This document shows, one piece after another, positions 17,125 through 25,915 of a stretch of 64,000 nt of DNA. Within the stretch, counting starts at the first letter, position 1; every line of letters begins with the position of its first letter. The translations under genes were made by a program, and so were the position numbers. The stretch is from the NCBI GenBank assembly GCA_000404785.1, contig ASNI01000001.1:1-64000 (forward strand), written 5' to 3'. The notes under the pieces were generated by a model that made no database searches, was not told the origin of the DNA, and was given only the letters and a program-made list of their open reading frames with translations. This stretch comes from Cloacimonetes bacterium SCGC AAA252-N17. GTDB taxonomy: Bacteria; Cloacimonadota; Cloacimonadia; JGIOTU-2.

Positions 17125-18354
17125 TTAGTGCGTTTCTTTATACTTCTTTAGAACTCCAAGGGCATAATCAATATCTGCAACAGTATGGTCGGCATTGACC
17201 TGGAACCGGATTTCTTCATCACCTTTCGGCACGACAGGGAAATTCAAACCGGTTCCTAAAACACCATTTTTGGTTAAGTAATTCACCAGCTTTGTGGTTT
17301 CTGCTGTATCTCGCACCATCAGCGGAACTATGGGATGCGGTCCTTCGATCGTTTCATAACCAAGAGATGTCAAACCATCCTCAAATTTCTTTGTCATAGC
17401 AGCCAGGTGTTCCAGTCTTTTCACGCCGGCTTCGCTATCCAGGATTTCCAGAACTTTAAGTGTGGCAGCAGCTTCCGAGCAGGTAATTGGATTTGAATAG
17501 ATGTACATCGGCGCAGATTCGCGCAGGTAATCCAAAACTGCTTTGGAGGCAACAACATAGCCGCCGTTCACCCCAAATGCTTTTCCTAATGTGCCGATAA
17601 GAATATCCACTTTTGCGTCTGTAAATTCTTCAGTTCCCCTGCCTGTTTTGCCAAAAGCTCCCACACCATGAGAGTCGTCAGCAATGGTGATCACGCCTTC
17701 TTCAAATTTATCATCGAATTTGGCAGAAATTTCTGTAAGTTCTTTGAGTGGCGAAAAATCTCCGCGCATGCTGAAGATTCCGTCTGTAATAACCAGACAA
17801 CGCTTTCCCATTCCAACTGCTTCTTCCAGTTTTGCTTCCAGGTCTGCCATGTCGTTGTGTTTATAGATCAACTTGGCAGCGGGACGTGAAAGTCTCATTG
17901 CCTGGATAATGCAATTATGGTTAAGTGCATCGGAAACAACAACGGTCTCTTTGGTGGTGAGCGGATAAATGACACCCAGGCTTGTAACGTACGCAGAACT
18001 GAAGATCATTCCGGCTTCGCGTCCATGGAATTCTGCCAGTTTCTTTTCCAGGTCGATATGCGGAGTATGGGTTCCGCTGATGAATCGAACCGCTCCCGGA
18101 CCAACACCGAATTTCTGAGCTGCTGCTTCTTCAGCTTCGATAACTTCCGGGTTCATCGACATTCCCAGGTAGGAATTTGCATTCATTTTGATGAATTCCT
18201 GGTCGCCGTATCCTTCCAAAATATAACGGGGTCCAAATTCTCCTTTTGCTTTTCTGATTTCTCTGATAACCAGTTCCGTACCCTTGTCTCTTCCGCTCTC
18301 TCTCAGATCTTTCAGGTTCTGTTCAAGAGCAGTATTCAATTTTTTTAAAGGCAT
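17125..18354 (-). CDS. kbl: 2-amino-3-ketobutyrate CoA ligase (glycine C-acetyltransferase)
   Basis: This 409-residue PLP enzyme splits 2-amino-3-ketobutyrate with CoA into glycine and acetyl-CoA, the second step of threonine degradation. Visible family features are the NSYLGM substrate region, GVGPGAVRFISGTH, DDSHGVGAFGKTGRG and the PLP lysine in GTLGKAFG, followed by NGGYV. I start at ATG 18354, preceded at 5 nt by GGAGG; a TTG 12 nt upstream is less likely. It lies just downstream of the epimerase-type threonine dehydrogenase gene, which makes its substrate, so the pair forms a coherent catabolic operon. Confidence 0.95.
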   Translation of the reverse strand: MPLKKLNTALEQNLKDLRESGRDKGTELVIREIRKAKGEFGPRYILEGYGDQEFIKMNANSYLGMSMNPEVIEAEEAAAQKFGVGPGAVRFISGTHTPHIDLEKKLAEFHGREAGMIFSSAYVTSLGVIYPLTTKETVVVSDALNHNCIIQAMRLSRPAAKLIYKHNDMADLEAKLEEAVGMGKRCLVITDGIFSMRGDFSPLKELTEISAKFDDKFEEGVITIADDSHGVGAFGKTGRGTEEFTDAKVDILIGTLGKAFGVNGGYVVASKAVLDYLRESAPMYIYSNPITCSEAAATLKVLEILDSEAGVKRLEHLAAMTKKFEDGLTSLGYETIEGPHPIVPLMVRDTAETTKLVNYLTKNGVLGTGLNFPVVPKGDEEIRFQVNADHTVADIDYALGVLKKYKETH

Positions 18355-18384
18355 GTATTCCTCCAAATATATTTAATTTTCAAT

Positions 18385-19335
18385 TTATTTTAATTTTTTG
18401 GATAGCACTTCGAGCATGTCTTTTGTCATTGCTTCGAGGTCGTATTCCGGTTTCCAACCCCATTCTTCTCGGGCTACAGAATCATCCATAGAATTGGGCC
18501 ATGAATCGGCAATTGCCTGGCGGATAGGATCAACATCATAATCCATTGTGAATTCCGGAATGTATTTCTTTATCTCTACTGCGATCATTTCCGGAGGGAA
18601 GCTCATGGCGGTCACATTAAAGGCATTTCTGTGTTTCAGTTTTGCAGGATCGGCTTCCATGAGGTCTATTGCGGCTTTTATCGCATCGGGCATATACATC
18701 ATGTCCAGGTATGTTCCTTTGCCCAGATTGCATGTATATTTCTTATTCTTGATTGCTTCATAATAAATCTCGACCGCATAGTCAGTTGTGCCGCCGCCGG
18801 GAAGCGTTTCGTTTGAGATGATACCGGGATATCGAACACCTCGCGTATCCACACCGAATCGTTTAAAATAATAATCGCAGAGCAGTTCTCCCGCAACTTT
18901 TGTGACGCCGTACATTGTGCTCGGTCTCTGGATCGTATCCTGTGGTGTGTTGTCGAGTGGTGTGGATTCTCCGAATGCACCGATCGAGCTTGGAGTGAAG
19001 ACAGAGCATTCATATTCTCTTGCGGCTTCCAGCACATTATACAGCCCCGTCATATTGACCTTCCATGCAAGATGGGGTTTGTCCTCTGCAACTGCCGATA
19101 GGAGCGCAGCAAGATGGTATATTGTGTCTATATTGTACTTTTTGACAACAACCTTTACCTGCTCGATATTGGTGCAGTCAACCATTTCACAAGGCCCGGA
19201 ATTTTTGAGGGTTTCTCCGGGTTTTGTTCTGTTGAAGCCAGCAACCACGTTATCATTACCATATCTCTTTCGTAATGCCACTGTTAATTCAGAGCCAATT
19301 TGTCCTACTGCTCCAGTGACAAGGATCTTTTCCAT
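18385..19335 (-). CDS. tdh: Epimerase-type L-threonine 3-dehydrogenase
   Basis: The 316-residue extended SDR protein has the NAD-binding TGAVGQIG near the N-terminus, a DCTN motif, YHLAALLS, and the catalytic YGVTK (YxxxK). SDR-type threonine dehydrogenases (for example in Flavobacterium and archaea) carry this fold and oxidise L-threonine to 2-amino-3-ketobutyrate. The specific function is inferred from the strong sequence character plus adjacency to kbl; another sugar-nucleotide epimerase activity is less likely. ATG 19335 follows GGAGG by 5 nt. Confidence 0.88.
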   Translation of the reverse strand: MEKILVTGAVGQIGSELTVALRKRYGNDNVVAGFNRTKPGETLKNSGPCEMVDCTNIEQVKVVVKKYNIDTIYHLAALLSAVAEDKPHLAWKVNMTGLYNVLEAAREYECSVFTPSSIGAFGESTPLDNTPQDTIQRPSTMYGVTKVAGELLCDYYFKRFGVDTRGVRYPGIISNETLPGGGTTDYAVEIYYEAIKNKKYTCNLGKGTYLDMMYMPDAIKAAIDLMEADPAKLKHRNAFNVTAMSFPPEMIAVEIKKYIPEFTMDYDVDPIRQAIADSWPNSMDDSVAREEWGWKPEYDLEAMTKDMLEVLSKKLK

Positions 19336-19349
19336 TTATTCCTCCGAAT

Positions 19350-19742
19350 TCAATTTATTTTTTCTAAAACTACTACTGCAATTGCAGATTCTTTTGTGTG
19401 GGAAAGTGACACATAAATCCCGTTGATTCCGGCGTTTTCACAAATTTCCTTTGCGTTATTTTGCATCCGGATTTCCGGCTTCCCAAGCTCATTATTGATG
19501 ACTTCTACATCCTTCCAGCGCAAACCCCCGCGAAGTCCGGAACCAAGAGCTTTCAGAAATGCTTCTTTCGCTGCAAAACGGGCTGCAAAACATTGTGCCT
19601 GAATAGTAACTTTGTCTGTTCTGGTGCAATAGGTCCTCTCGCTCTCTGTGAAGAGCATATCTATGAATTTTTCACCATGGGAAGCTAACTCTTTTTTGAT
19701 TCGTTCAACTTCAACAAGGTCTGTGCCAATACCAATTATCAT
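19350..19742 (-). CDS. acpS: Holo-[acyl-carrier-protein] synthase
   Basis: This 130-residue enzyme transfers 4'-phosphopantetheine from CoA to acyl carrier protein. It has the N-terminal GIGTDLVEVERI motif with the metal-binding Asp, FAARFAAKEAFLKALG, and the late SLSHTKESA. Length is normal. It starts 3 nt after the murE stop and is probably cotranscribed with it, then runs towards tdh with a 14-nt gap. Confidence 0.96.
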   Translation of the reverse strand: MIIGIGTDLVEVERIKKELASHGEKFIDMLFTESERTYCTRTDKVTIQAQCFAARFAAKEAFLKALGSGLRGGLRWKDVEVINNELGKPEIRMQNNAKEICENAGINGIYVSLSHTKESAIAVVVLEKIN

Positions 19743-19745
19743 AGT

Positions 19746-21296
19746 CTACTCTTTTTTATCTGCCGAATTCTCTGTCAACATTAATGCTCGCTTTGCAAGA
19801 GCATTTTGCACGACCTTATATTCGCTCCAGGGAAGTTCCTGCGTGCCGTAACACATTGTCGTTTCGTGTGCTTTTCCGCAGGTAATGACAGTGTCTCCAT
19901 CTTGCGCCGAAAGAATCGCTTTTTCGATGGCTTTTTCTCTATCTGATATCTTATAAAAATCCTTCCCCTCTTCTCTTCCTGCCTGTTGGCATCCCATTGC
20001 GATTTCATCTATGATCATTTCTGCGGATTCTGTACGCGGATCTTCTGCAGTAATGTAAATCTTGTCTGCAAGCTTTCCTGCGACAATTCCCATCTCCTTT
20101 CGTTTTTGAATATCCCGCAGTCCTGCACTGCCGAAGACAACATGAATCTGATTCTTTGTAAATGCACGAACCGCCTGAAGTGCCTGCTTTAGCGCATTTG
20201 CAGTATGGGCAAAATCTATGATAACAGTAAAATCCCCTTGCTTATGAGGAATAAGCTCCATTCTTCCTTTTATGTGTTGCAACGATCCTATTGCCTGGAT
20301 AATTTTTTCTTTGGAGATTTTTTGTGAGCAGGCAACAGCAATTGCAGCAAGTATATTGTACACATTGTACTCGCCAACAAACCGGCTTGTGATTCGGAAC
20401 TTTTCTTCTGGAGTATGGACAGTAAATTGCAACAGGGTTCCATCAACTGAAATTTCATCCGCAAAAAAATTTGCTTTATTGCTCAACCCGAATGAGAAAT
20501 GGTGATCGGCATCATAATTTCTAAATGTGCTGTATGATGGATCGTCATAATTTAGCACACTTATTTTGGGAATGTTATTCTTTTTATATGAAGATGAAAG
20601 CAGTTCGAACAAATGAGCTTTTGCTGTGATATATTCCTCTCGCGTTTTATGGTAATCAAGATGCTCGGAAGTAATATTTGTCAGCACTGCAATATCATAT
20701 TCACATGCTTCCACTCGGTACTGTGCGAGCCCGTGGGAGGAGGTTTCTATCACCGCATACTCCGAACCTGCTGCCACCATTTGAGTAAGATATTTTTGAA
20801 TTGAGATTGCATCGGGTGTCGTGGTGTGAAATCCTGTTTCGAAAACTTCATTACCTATTATGGCATTTATCGAGGTGATGAGTTCAGCTTTATGCCCTGC
20901 TTCATTTAAGATATGATGAATGAGCGTCGAGGTTGTTGTTTTGCCATCCGTGCCAGTCACGCCGATAACGTTGAGCTTTCTCGCAGGAAAATCATAAAAT
21001 GCGGCAGCGAGCCGGGACAATGCTTTTCTCGAATTCATGACTTTTATGAATGGAATAATAATATTTTCAGGAATTTGAGTTTCGCTCTCAACAACAATCG
21101 CAGAAGCACCCTTTCCAGTCGCTTTTTGTATATATCTATGCCCGTCCGCATCAACGCCTTTTATGGCAACAAACAGGTCTCCTTCCTGCATTGTTCTTGT
21201 ATCAAATGAGATTCCTGATATTTCGACATCCTGCAGGATTGCATTCGTAAGAACTGTATAATTTTCCAGCGAATCAAGAAGTGCTTGTAGCTTCAT
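19746..21296 (-). CDS. murE: UDP-MurNAc-tripeptide ligase
   Basis: The 516-residue cytoplasmic ligase adds the third residue to UDP-MurNAc-L-Ala-D-Glu in peptidoglycan synthesis. Visible are the N-terminal SFDTRTMQEGDLFVA, ATP loop GVTGTDGKTTT (~112-122), HTTTPDA, TNITSEHLDYHKT, IDFAHT and, near residue 418, EDPRTES. An Arg at this DxPR site is typical of diaminopimelate-adding enzymes, so a meso-DAP wall is likely though not proven. Its ATG overlaps the TAA of the upstream FemX-like gene by one base, implying coupling. Confidence 0.95.
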   Translation of the reverse strand: MKLQALLDSLENYTVLTNAILQDVEISGISFDTRTMQEGDLFVAIKGVDADGHRYIQKATGKGASAIVVESETQIPENIIIPFIKVMNSRKALSRLAAAFYDFPARKLNVIGVTGTDGKTTTSTLIHHILNEAGHKAELITSINAIIGNEVFETGFHTTTPDAISIQKYLTQMVAAGSEYAVIETSSHGLAQYRVEACEYDIAVLTNITSEHLDYHKTREEYITAKAHLFELLSSSYKKNNIPKISVLNYDDPSYSTFRNYDADHHFSFGLSNKANFFADEISVDGTLLQFTVHTPEEKFRITSRFVGEYNVYNILAAIAVACSQKISKEKIIQAIGSLQHIKGRMELIPHKQGDFTVIIDFAHTANALKQALQAVRAFTKNQIHVVFGSAGLRDIQKRKEMGIVAGKLADKIYITAEDPRTESAEMIIDEIAMGCQQAGREEGKDFYKISDREKAIEKAILSAQDGDTVITCGKAHETTMCYGTQELPWSEYKVVQNALAKRALMLTENSADKKE

Positions 21297-22378
21297 TATT
21301 CTTCCAGAGAATCGGAGATCTTTCCCTTTTTTATCAGACTGCGTAGTGAGACATACGTTTTGATCCCGCTGTTCATAAGCTTATACCAGTAGGGCTTGAA
21401 CACATGATCGTGCATGCCGATGAATTTTTTAAACTCTCCGCCAAATCCTTTTTTGAAACGATACACGCCATAGAGCTGATGCCCTTCGTGAGGATGTGCC
21501 GGTACTCCCCAGAGGTCATAGGTTTTGTAGCCCTGCTCCTTTGCCCACCGGATCACATGCCAGTGCAATGCATGGTTCGGCATGACGTTCCGATACTCAT
21601 TTGATGAAGCACCGTACATATACCATATTTTGTGACCGAAGGCATAAATATACACTCCGGCAACCGGCACATCCTCATAATAAGCAAGGAAAAGATGCAC
21701 CATTCCTTTGTCTGCCATGAGCCCGATCACTCTCTTGTAGTAATCAAAATTATGTATGATGAAGGCGTCGCGTTTGGCGGTTGTTTCATAAATATCATAA
21801 AATTTCCGAGCGCCTTCCAGCGAAGTTTCCTCTCGTACTTCAACTCCTTTTTTTATTGAAAGCCGCATATTATATCGGGTTTTTGATTCACATCTTGCAA
21901 GAATATCATCGAGAGATCGTGTAAGGTCAAGAAAATATGTAGCACGCGGCTGGATTTGCTTTTTCACAAATTGAAAATTGTGTTCATGTAAAATATCAAT
22001 TGCAGTTTCGTCGCCTTCATCAATTTCAGGATCAATTTTCAGGACAATGGCATTATGCTTCTTTGCAATTTCGGCAATTTTATTCATCAAAACAGAAAAG
22101 TACTCGCGTTTTTTTACATCGATAACCGGACCGCGTGGCGCATAGATAAGGCATTTGCCAATATAGGGAATTCCCCGCTTTTGCATCGAGATGCCGCCAA
22201 CGATCCTGCCGTTCTCAAAAACAGCAATTCGGATCGGCACCCAGCCGGAAATTCGTTTGAATTCTCCCCATTCATAGGATTGAATGATCGGGCACTCCCG
22301 GGTAGAGGCAACAAAATCATTCCACGTGGAAAATTCTTCTTCTGTTTCCAAAATTTTACATTTTACATTTATATTCAT
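21296..22378 (-). CDS. FemAB/FemX-family peptidyltransferase-like protein (GNAT fold)
   Basis: The 360-residue protein resembles FemABX aminoacyl/peptidoglycan transferases: IQSYEWGEFKRISGW, GGISMQKRGIPYIGKCLIYAPRGPV, KTRYNMRLSIKKGVEVRE, and a second GNAT-like half with YMYGASSNEYRNVMPNHALHW and YDLWGVP. These enzymes add amino acids from aminoacyl-tRNA to peptidoglycan side chains. Coupling to murE supports a wall role, but the family also includes unrelated acyltransferases, so substrate is uncertain. No Shine-Dalgarno is seen at the ATG. Confidence 0.82.
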   Translation of the reverse strand: MNINVKCKILETEEEFSTWNDFVASTRECPIIQSYEWGEFKRISGWVPIRIAVFENGRIVGGISMQKRGIPYIGKCLIYAPRGPVIDVKKREYFSVLMNKIAEIAKKHNAIVLKIDPEIDEGDETAIDILHEHNFQFVKKQIQPRATYFLDLTRSLDDILARCESKTRYNMRLSIKKGVEVREETSLEGARKFYDIYETTAKRDAFIIHNFDYYKRVIGLMADKGMVHLFLAYYEDVPVAGVYIYAFGHKIWYMYGASSNEYRNVMPNHALHWHVIRWAKEQGYKTYDLWGVPAHPHEGHQLYGVYRFKKGFGGEFKKFIGMHDHVFKPYWYKLMNSGIKTYVSLRSLIKKGKISDSLEE

Positions 22379-22471
22379 AGATACTCTGTTTTTATTACAG
22401 GTTCAGATGTGACAATTCGAACGTGTCGAAGCTGTCAACTTTTTCCTGTTCCTGATCATAATTTGTAAAAA

Positions 22472-22499
22472 TTGACATCATATGCCGTGCATTCATAAA
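22472..22499 (+). promoter_or_regulatory. Promoter of the cyclophilin gene
   Basis: TTGACA (22472-22477) and CATAAA (22494-22499) are spaced 16 bp. They lie about 35 bp upstream of the ATG, which has AAAGGAG at 22517-22523. Confidence 0.5.
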
Positions 22500-22533
22500 G
22501 AACCCAATCATAATGAAAAGGAGTTAATCAGCA

Positions 22534-23235
22534 ATGAAGATCTTTCAATTATTTCTGACAAGTTTTATCTTGATGGTCCTGCTTATCGGCAGCGGATTCC
22601 TTCTTGCAGAGGATAGCGAACAAGCCGAAGAGGAGATCATGAAAGACCCGATAGTAAAAATGCACACAAATTATGGCGACATCACAATAATGCTCTATAA
22701 TGACACACCGCAGCATAGAGATAACTTTCTTAAATTGGTCGAGGAATGTTTCTATGACAGCACGCTTTTCCACAGAGTTATTGCAGGTTTTATGATACAG
22801 GGCGGTGATCCCGATTCAAAAGATTCTGCTCCTAAAAAACAGCTTGGTGCAGGCGGTCCCGGTTATACCGTGCCTGCCGAATTCCGCAAAGACCTTATTC
22901 ATAAAAAGGGGGCTCTTGCAGCTGCACGCCAGGGAGACCAGTTCAATCCACAAAAACGCTCTTCCGGCTCACAGTTCTATATCGTTGTAGGACGCCCGTG
23001 GACTGAAGACGAGCTTGATATGGTCGAGGAGAGAAGAGGTTTCGAATACACTGACGAACAGATAGAGATCTATAAAACACTTGGCGGCTACCCCTTCCTG
23101 GACAGAGAATATACCGTGTATGGTGAGGTTGTTGAGGGTCTAGATATCGTTGATGCTATCTCTGTTGTTGACACAAATCCGGCAGACAGACCACTTCAGG
23201 ATATTATTATTGAGAGTGTGGAAATCGTGGAATAA
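22534..23235 (+). CDS. Periplasmic cyclophilin-type peptidyl-prolyl isomerase
   Basis: The 233-residue protein has a signal peptide or anchor (1-24, ending LLAED) and a cyclophilin domain (~40-232). Motifs include YGDITIMLYNDTP, LFHRVIAGFMIQGGDP and SSGSQFYIVVG. It isomerises Xaa-Pro bonds during folding of exported proteins. AAAGGAG precedes the ATG by 10 nt. Two inserts relative to small bacterial cyclophilins, KQLGAGGPGY and the segment after GRPWTEDEL, are as found in FCB-group homologues. It is transcribed away from the murE cluster. Confidence 0.92.
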   Translation: MKIFQLFLTSFILMVLLIGSGFLLAEDSEQAEEEIMKDPIVKMHTNYGDITIMLYNDTPQHRDNFLKLVEECFYDSTLFHRVIAGFMIQGGDPDSKDSAPKKQLGAGGPGYTVPAEFRKDLIHKKGALAAARQGDQFNPQKRSSGSQFYIVVGRPWTEDELDMVEERRGFEYTDEQIEIYKTLGGYPFLDREYTVYGEVVEGLDIVDAISVVDTNPADRPLQDIIIESVEIVE

Positions 23236-23321
23236 TAAAAATTTGTAAATAAAACTTTACAGGATTTACAATTTTAATAAATTTTAGTCATATTAAATAA
23301 ACAACTTAGTGCGGAGTTCTA

Positions 23322-24413
23322 ATGAAGTGGTTAGGTATAAAAATCAAAGAAATTTCAGAACAAAACAGTCTAAATATATCTCAATTAGCAAACAAAATGC
23401 AGGTTTCTAGGAAAACTGTATATGATTGGATAAACGGGCAAATTCCTAAAGGCAATCATTTGCTAAAATTATGTAAGGTTCTTAAAGCTCAACCTGACGA
23501 TTTTTTTTCTTATGAAAAAGATACCCCAATTACAATACCTGTACATCGGCAAAGGAGGGCTTCAAAAATAACAATTGAAACGCAAAATGAAGCATATAAA
23601 CTTTCTGAGACATACCTAAATTTGTTTAGAAATAGCACAACCCCTGAAATTGTTACCGTAATAAGGGATAATGTAAAAAATCAGAAAATTTCCCGTGCTA
23701 TTGCCGATAAGCTAAGAGAAAAAGTCGAAATCCCACCCGAAAAACCTATGGACTTACGATACACCTTTAAATTAATTGATGAACTTGGAATACATATAAT
23801 ATTCAAAAACTTTCCACGGGCAATAAAGAGTTATGCCTTTTATACTAAAATTATCAATCATCGAGTTATTTTTTTAAACAATACAACAAAGCTTATTGAT
23901 TTGGTTTTCCCTTTACTACATGAAAGTATTCACGCAATCAGAGATGAAGTATATGTTGCCGAAACATATGATGACCAAGAAGAAGGATTTTGCGATCTCG
24001 TTGCAAACTTTATACAATTTCCAAACTCATACGTGAAATTGGTGTATGAAACCATACAAGATCTTGATAAAGGGGTGCAAATAAATAAATTGAAAAACTT
24101 TGCACGACAAAACGTTCACTCATTATTCGGTATTATAAAAGCTATCAAAATCATTTATACTGATTTTGACCTTAATGTGGGCGCAGCAGATTCTAATTTA
24201 AGAAAAGAATTTAACACTATTGGTCATATTATTTACGACCAGTCAGATATGCTGAAATTCCTTGAGGCATTAAAGGCATTAAGTAAAAATTTTTATTCTG
24301 TGGTTTTAAGTCAAATTCAGTTTTTGTCTGACAGAAATCTCGCACAAATATTGAATCTTGATAGTGTTCATGATGCAAGACAAATCAAATTAGAACTGTT
24401 AAAAAACTATTAA
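23322..24413 (+). CDS. Xre-type HTH protein with ImmA/IrrE metallopeptidase-like domain
   Basis: This 363-residue protein has an N-terminal helix-turn-helix (~1-60; LNISQLANKMQVSRKTVYDW) and a C-terminal zinc-peptidase-like region with LLHESIHAI (His200-Glu201, His204; HExxH) and downstream EEGFCDLVANF as possible third ligand. Such proteins act as antitoxins or repressors inactivated by self or target cleavage. The next gene, 16 nt downstream, encodes a PIN-like protein, and this pairing is a known toxin-antitoxin arrangement. The DNA here is more AT-rich than the genes on either side, consistent with acquisition. Confidence 0.88.
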   Translation: MKWLGIKIKEISEQNSLNISQLANKMQVSRKTVYDWINGQIPKGNHLLKLCKVLKAQPDDFFSYEKDTPITIPVHRQRRASKITIETQNEAYKLSETYLNLFRNSTTPEIVTVIRDNVKNQKISRAIADKLREKVEIPPEKPMDLRYTFKLIDELGIHIIFKNFPRAIKSYAFYTKIINHRVIFLNNTTKLIDLVFPLLHESIHAIRDEVYVAETYDDQEEGFCDLVANFIQFPNSYVKLVYETIQDLDKGVQINKLKNFARQNVHSLFGIIKAIKIIYTDFDLNVGAADSNLRKEFNTIGHIIYDQSDMLKFLEALKALSKNFYSVVLSQIQFLSDRNLAQILNLDSVHDARQIKLELLKNY

Positions 24414-24429
24414 CTGATTAATTAAACTT

Positions 24430-24996
24430 ATGCCTATTTTGTGTGATACTTGCACGGTACTGATGCTTATCAGAATAGTGCCAGATATGTTTATTGATAC
24501 GAAATACGGATGTTTTACAATAAATGAAGTGCTCAATGAGATTTTTCAAACGCAAAAATTTAAGAATAAATATCCGTGGCGAACAGATTATAAATCAAAA
24601 ATTTTTCCCAACACTTCATTATTTCAAAGGGATGAGAATTTTAATATTGTTTTCAATGTTATAAAAAATAAGATTTCTGCTGGTACAATTAATCGTCTAA
24701 CAGGAAGATATTTTGATCTAAGCTACGTAGATAAGTTTGTCGCAGCTTATGCTATTAATAATGATCTGTCAATTTCTACTTCAGACAAAGACCTCATTAA
24801 TTTCCTAAAACAGGAATTTGATATAAGTAATATATGCCCCCTTGAAATAATAAACACTTGGTTAAAAAGTGAAATCCTGATATGGAATGACGAGCATCAC
24901 AAATTAATAAGAGAATGGATTGTCGACGAAGAACCAGAACAACCAAGAAGTGCAAAAAAAGAATTTGAAAGGATTACAGGATATCGCTTTGTCTGA
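24430..24996 (+). CDS. PIN-like ribonuclease, putative toxin
   Basis: The 188-residue protein has the scattered acidic set of PIN nucleases: Asp6 in ILCDTCTVL, Glu33/Glu37 in INEVLNEIF, Asp101 in LSYVDKFVAAYA, and Asp119/Asp121 in STSDKDLINF. This resembles the DUF4411 branch, in which a PIN domain follows an Xre/ImmA-IrrE gene. RNA cleavage is inferred. The C-terminus ends ...RITGYRFV. No Shine-Dalgarno precedes the ATG, so coupling to the upstream gene is possible. Toxicity is not shown. Confidence 0.78.
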   Translation: MPILCDTCTVLMLIRIVPDMFIDTKYGCFTINEVLNEIFQTQKFKNKYPWRTDYKSKIFPNTSLFQRDENFNIVFNVIKNKISAGTINRLTGRYFDLSYVDKFVAAYAINNDLSISTSDKDLINFLKQEFDISNICPLEIINTWLKSEILIWNDEHHKLIREWIVDEEPEQPRSAKKEFERITGYRFV

Positions 24997-25115
24997 ATAC
25001 ATTTCAATGCAATGCTTGTTTAATTTGTCATTAATCTTAAATTCATTTCTCGCAAAGATTGACATAGAAAATCACAGTTTTGTTTTTTAAATAAATTTAC
25101 CGGAGGTGATACTTA

Positions 25116-25316
25116 GTGACTAAAGTGATAGTTGGTAAAGACGAGAGCTTTGAAGGTGCTTTTCGCCGCTTCAATAGAAAAGTGCAGCGCTCGGGCGTTC
25201 TTTCTGATATCAAAAAGAACCGCTATTACGAGAAGCCCAGCGATAAAAAGCGAAGAGAGCTCAATGCAACTTTACGTAAACTTAAACGTAATAGTTTCAG
25301 ATATCGTTCGCGATAA
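25116..25316 (+). CDS. rpsU: Ribosomal protein S21
   Basis: The 66-residue basic protein (VIVGKDESFEGAFRRFNRKV ... FRYRSR) is a small-subunit protein near the mRNA exit in initiation. It starts at GTG 25116; the strong site GGAGGTGAT (25102-25110) lies 5 nt upstream, which decides the start. It is followed by the cvpA-mutS2 pair after 29 nt. A TTGACA at 25059 lacks a good -10. Confidence 0.97.
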   Translation: MTKVIVGKDESFEGAFRRFNRKVQRSGVLSDIKKNRYYEKPSDKKRRELNATLRKLKRNSFRYRSR

Positions 25317-25345
25317 TGTGTTTCGATAATTTTACGTAAAACTCA

Positions 25346-25915
25346 ATGGATATTATTAATATCATTGCCCTCGGAATTATACTTATTTTCGGGGGCTTTG
25401 GTTTTATATCAGGATTCATCAAAGGAAGTGCCCGGCTCATCGGCTGGATCATCGCGCTTATCCTCGCAATAAAACTGGGTCCTACATCCTCCGTCTTCTT
25501 TCAGAACAGCTTCCATTTTTCGGTAAAGACATCAAATATACTGGGCGGAGTTTTATTCTTTCTGGTAGTGATGGTCATCATTGCCGTCATCGTAAAAATC
25601 CTAAAAAGAATGGTAGAAGTGCTCCATTTGAGCTTTCTGGACAGACTACTTGGATTTATTCTCGGCTGCTTTCAGGCAATGATCGTGATCTTTCTGCTCT
25701 CGCTATTCGTACAAATACTCCCCATTCCGGAACAAACACAAACAACAATTACAAATGCAGCTTTTGTGGAATGGAACAACGAGAAGATCGCGCGAATTCT
25801 CGAAGCGACCAAGCTCGATTCCCAGATCCGTGAAAACATCTATTATCAGGAACTTTTAAAGCTGCGATATAAGCTCAAAAAGGACGTAACGGACGCCATT
25901 TCTCCACTTTCATGA
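25346..25915 (+). CDS. CvpA family membrane protein
   Basis: The 189-residue protein has four hydrophobic segments (about 4-22, 27-45, 62-82, 100-122) with GFGFISGFIKGSARLIGWI typical of CvpA, a family first linked to colicin V export and later to envelope stress. The biochemical role is not settled. The ATGA overlap with mutS2 (25912-25915) indicates translational coupling. A cvpA-mutS2 pairing is common in bacteria. Confidence 0.88.
   Translation: MDIINIIALGIILIFGGFGFISGFIKGSARLIGWIIALILAIKLGPTSSVFFQNSFHFSVKTSNILGGVLFFLVVMVIIAVIVKILKRMVEVLHLSFLDRLLGFILGCFQAMIVIFLLSLFVQILPIPEQTQTTITNAAFVEWNNEKIARILEATKLDSQIRENIYYQELLKLRYKLKKDVTDAISPLS

Noticed and set aside
22410..22438. Minus-strand promoter for the FemX-like gene
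   Set aside because: A TTGACA is present in minus sense but the matching -10 (TTGTCA) is poor.
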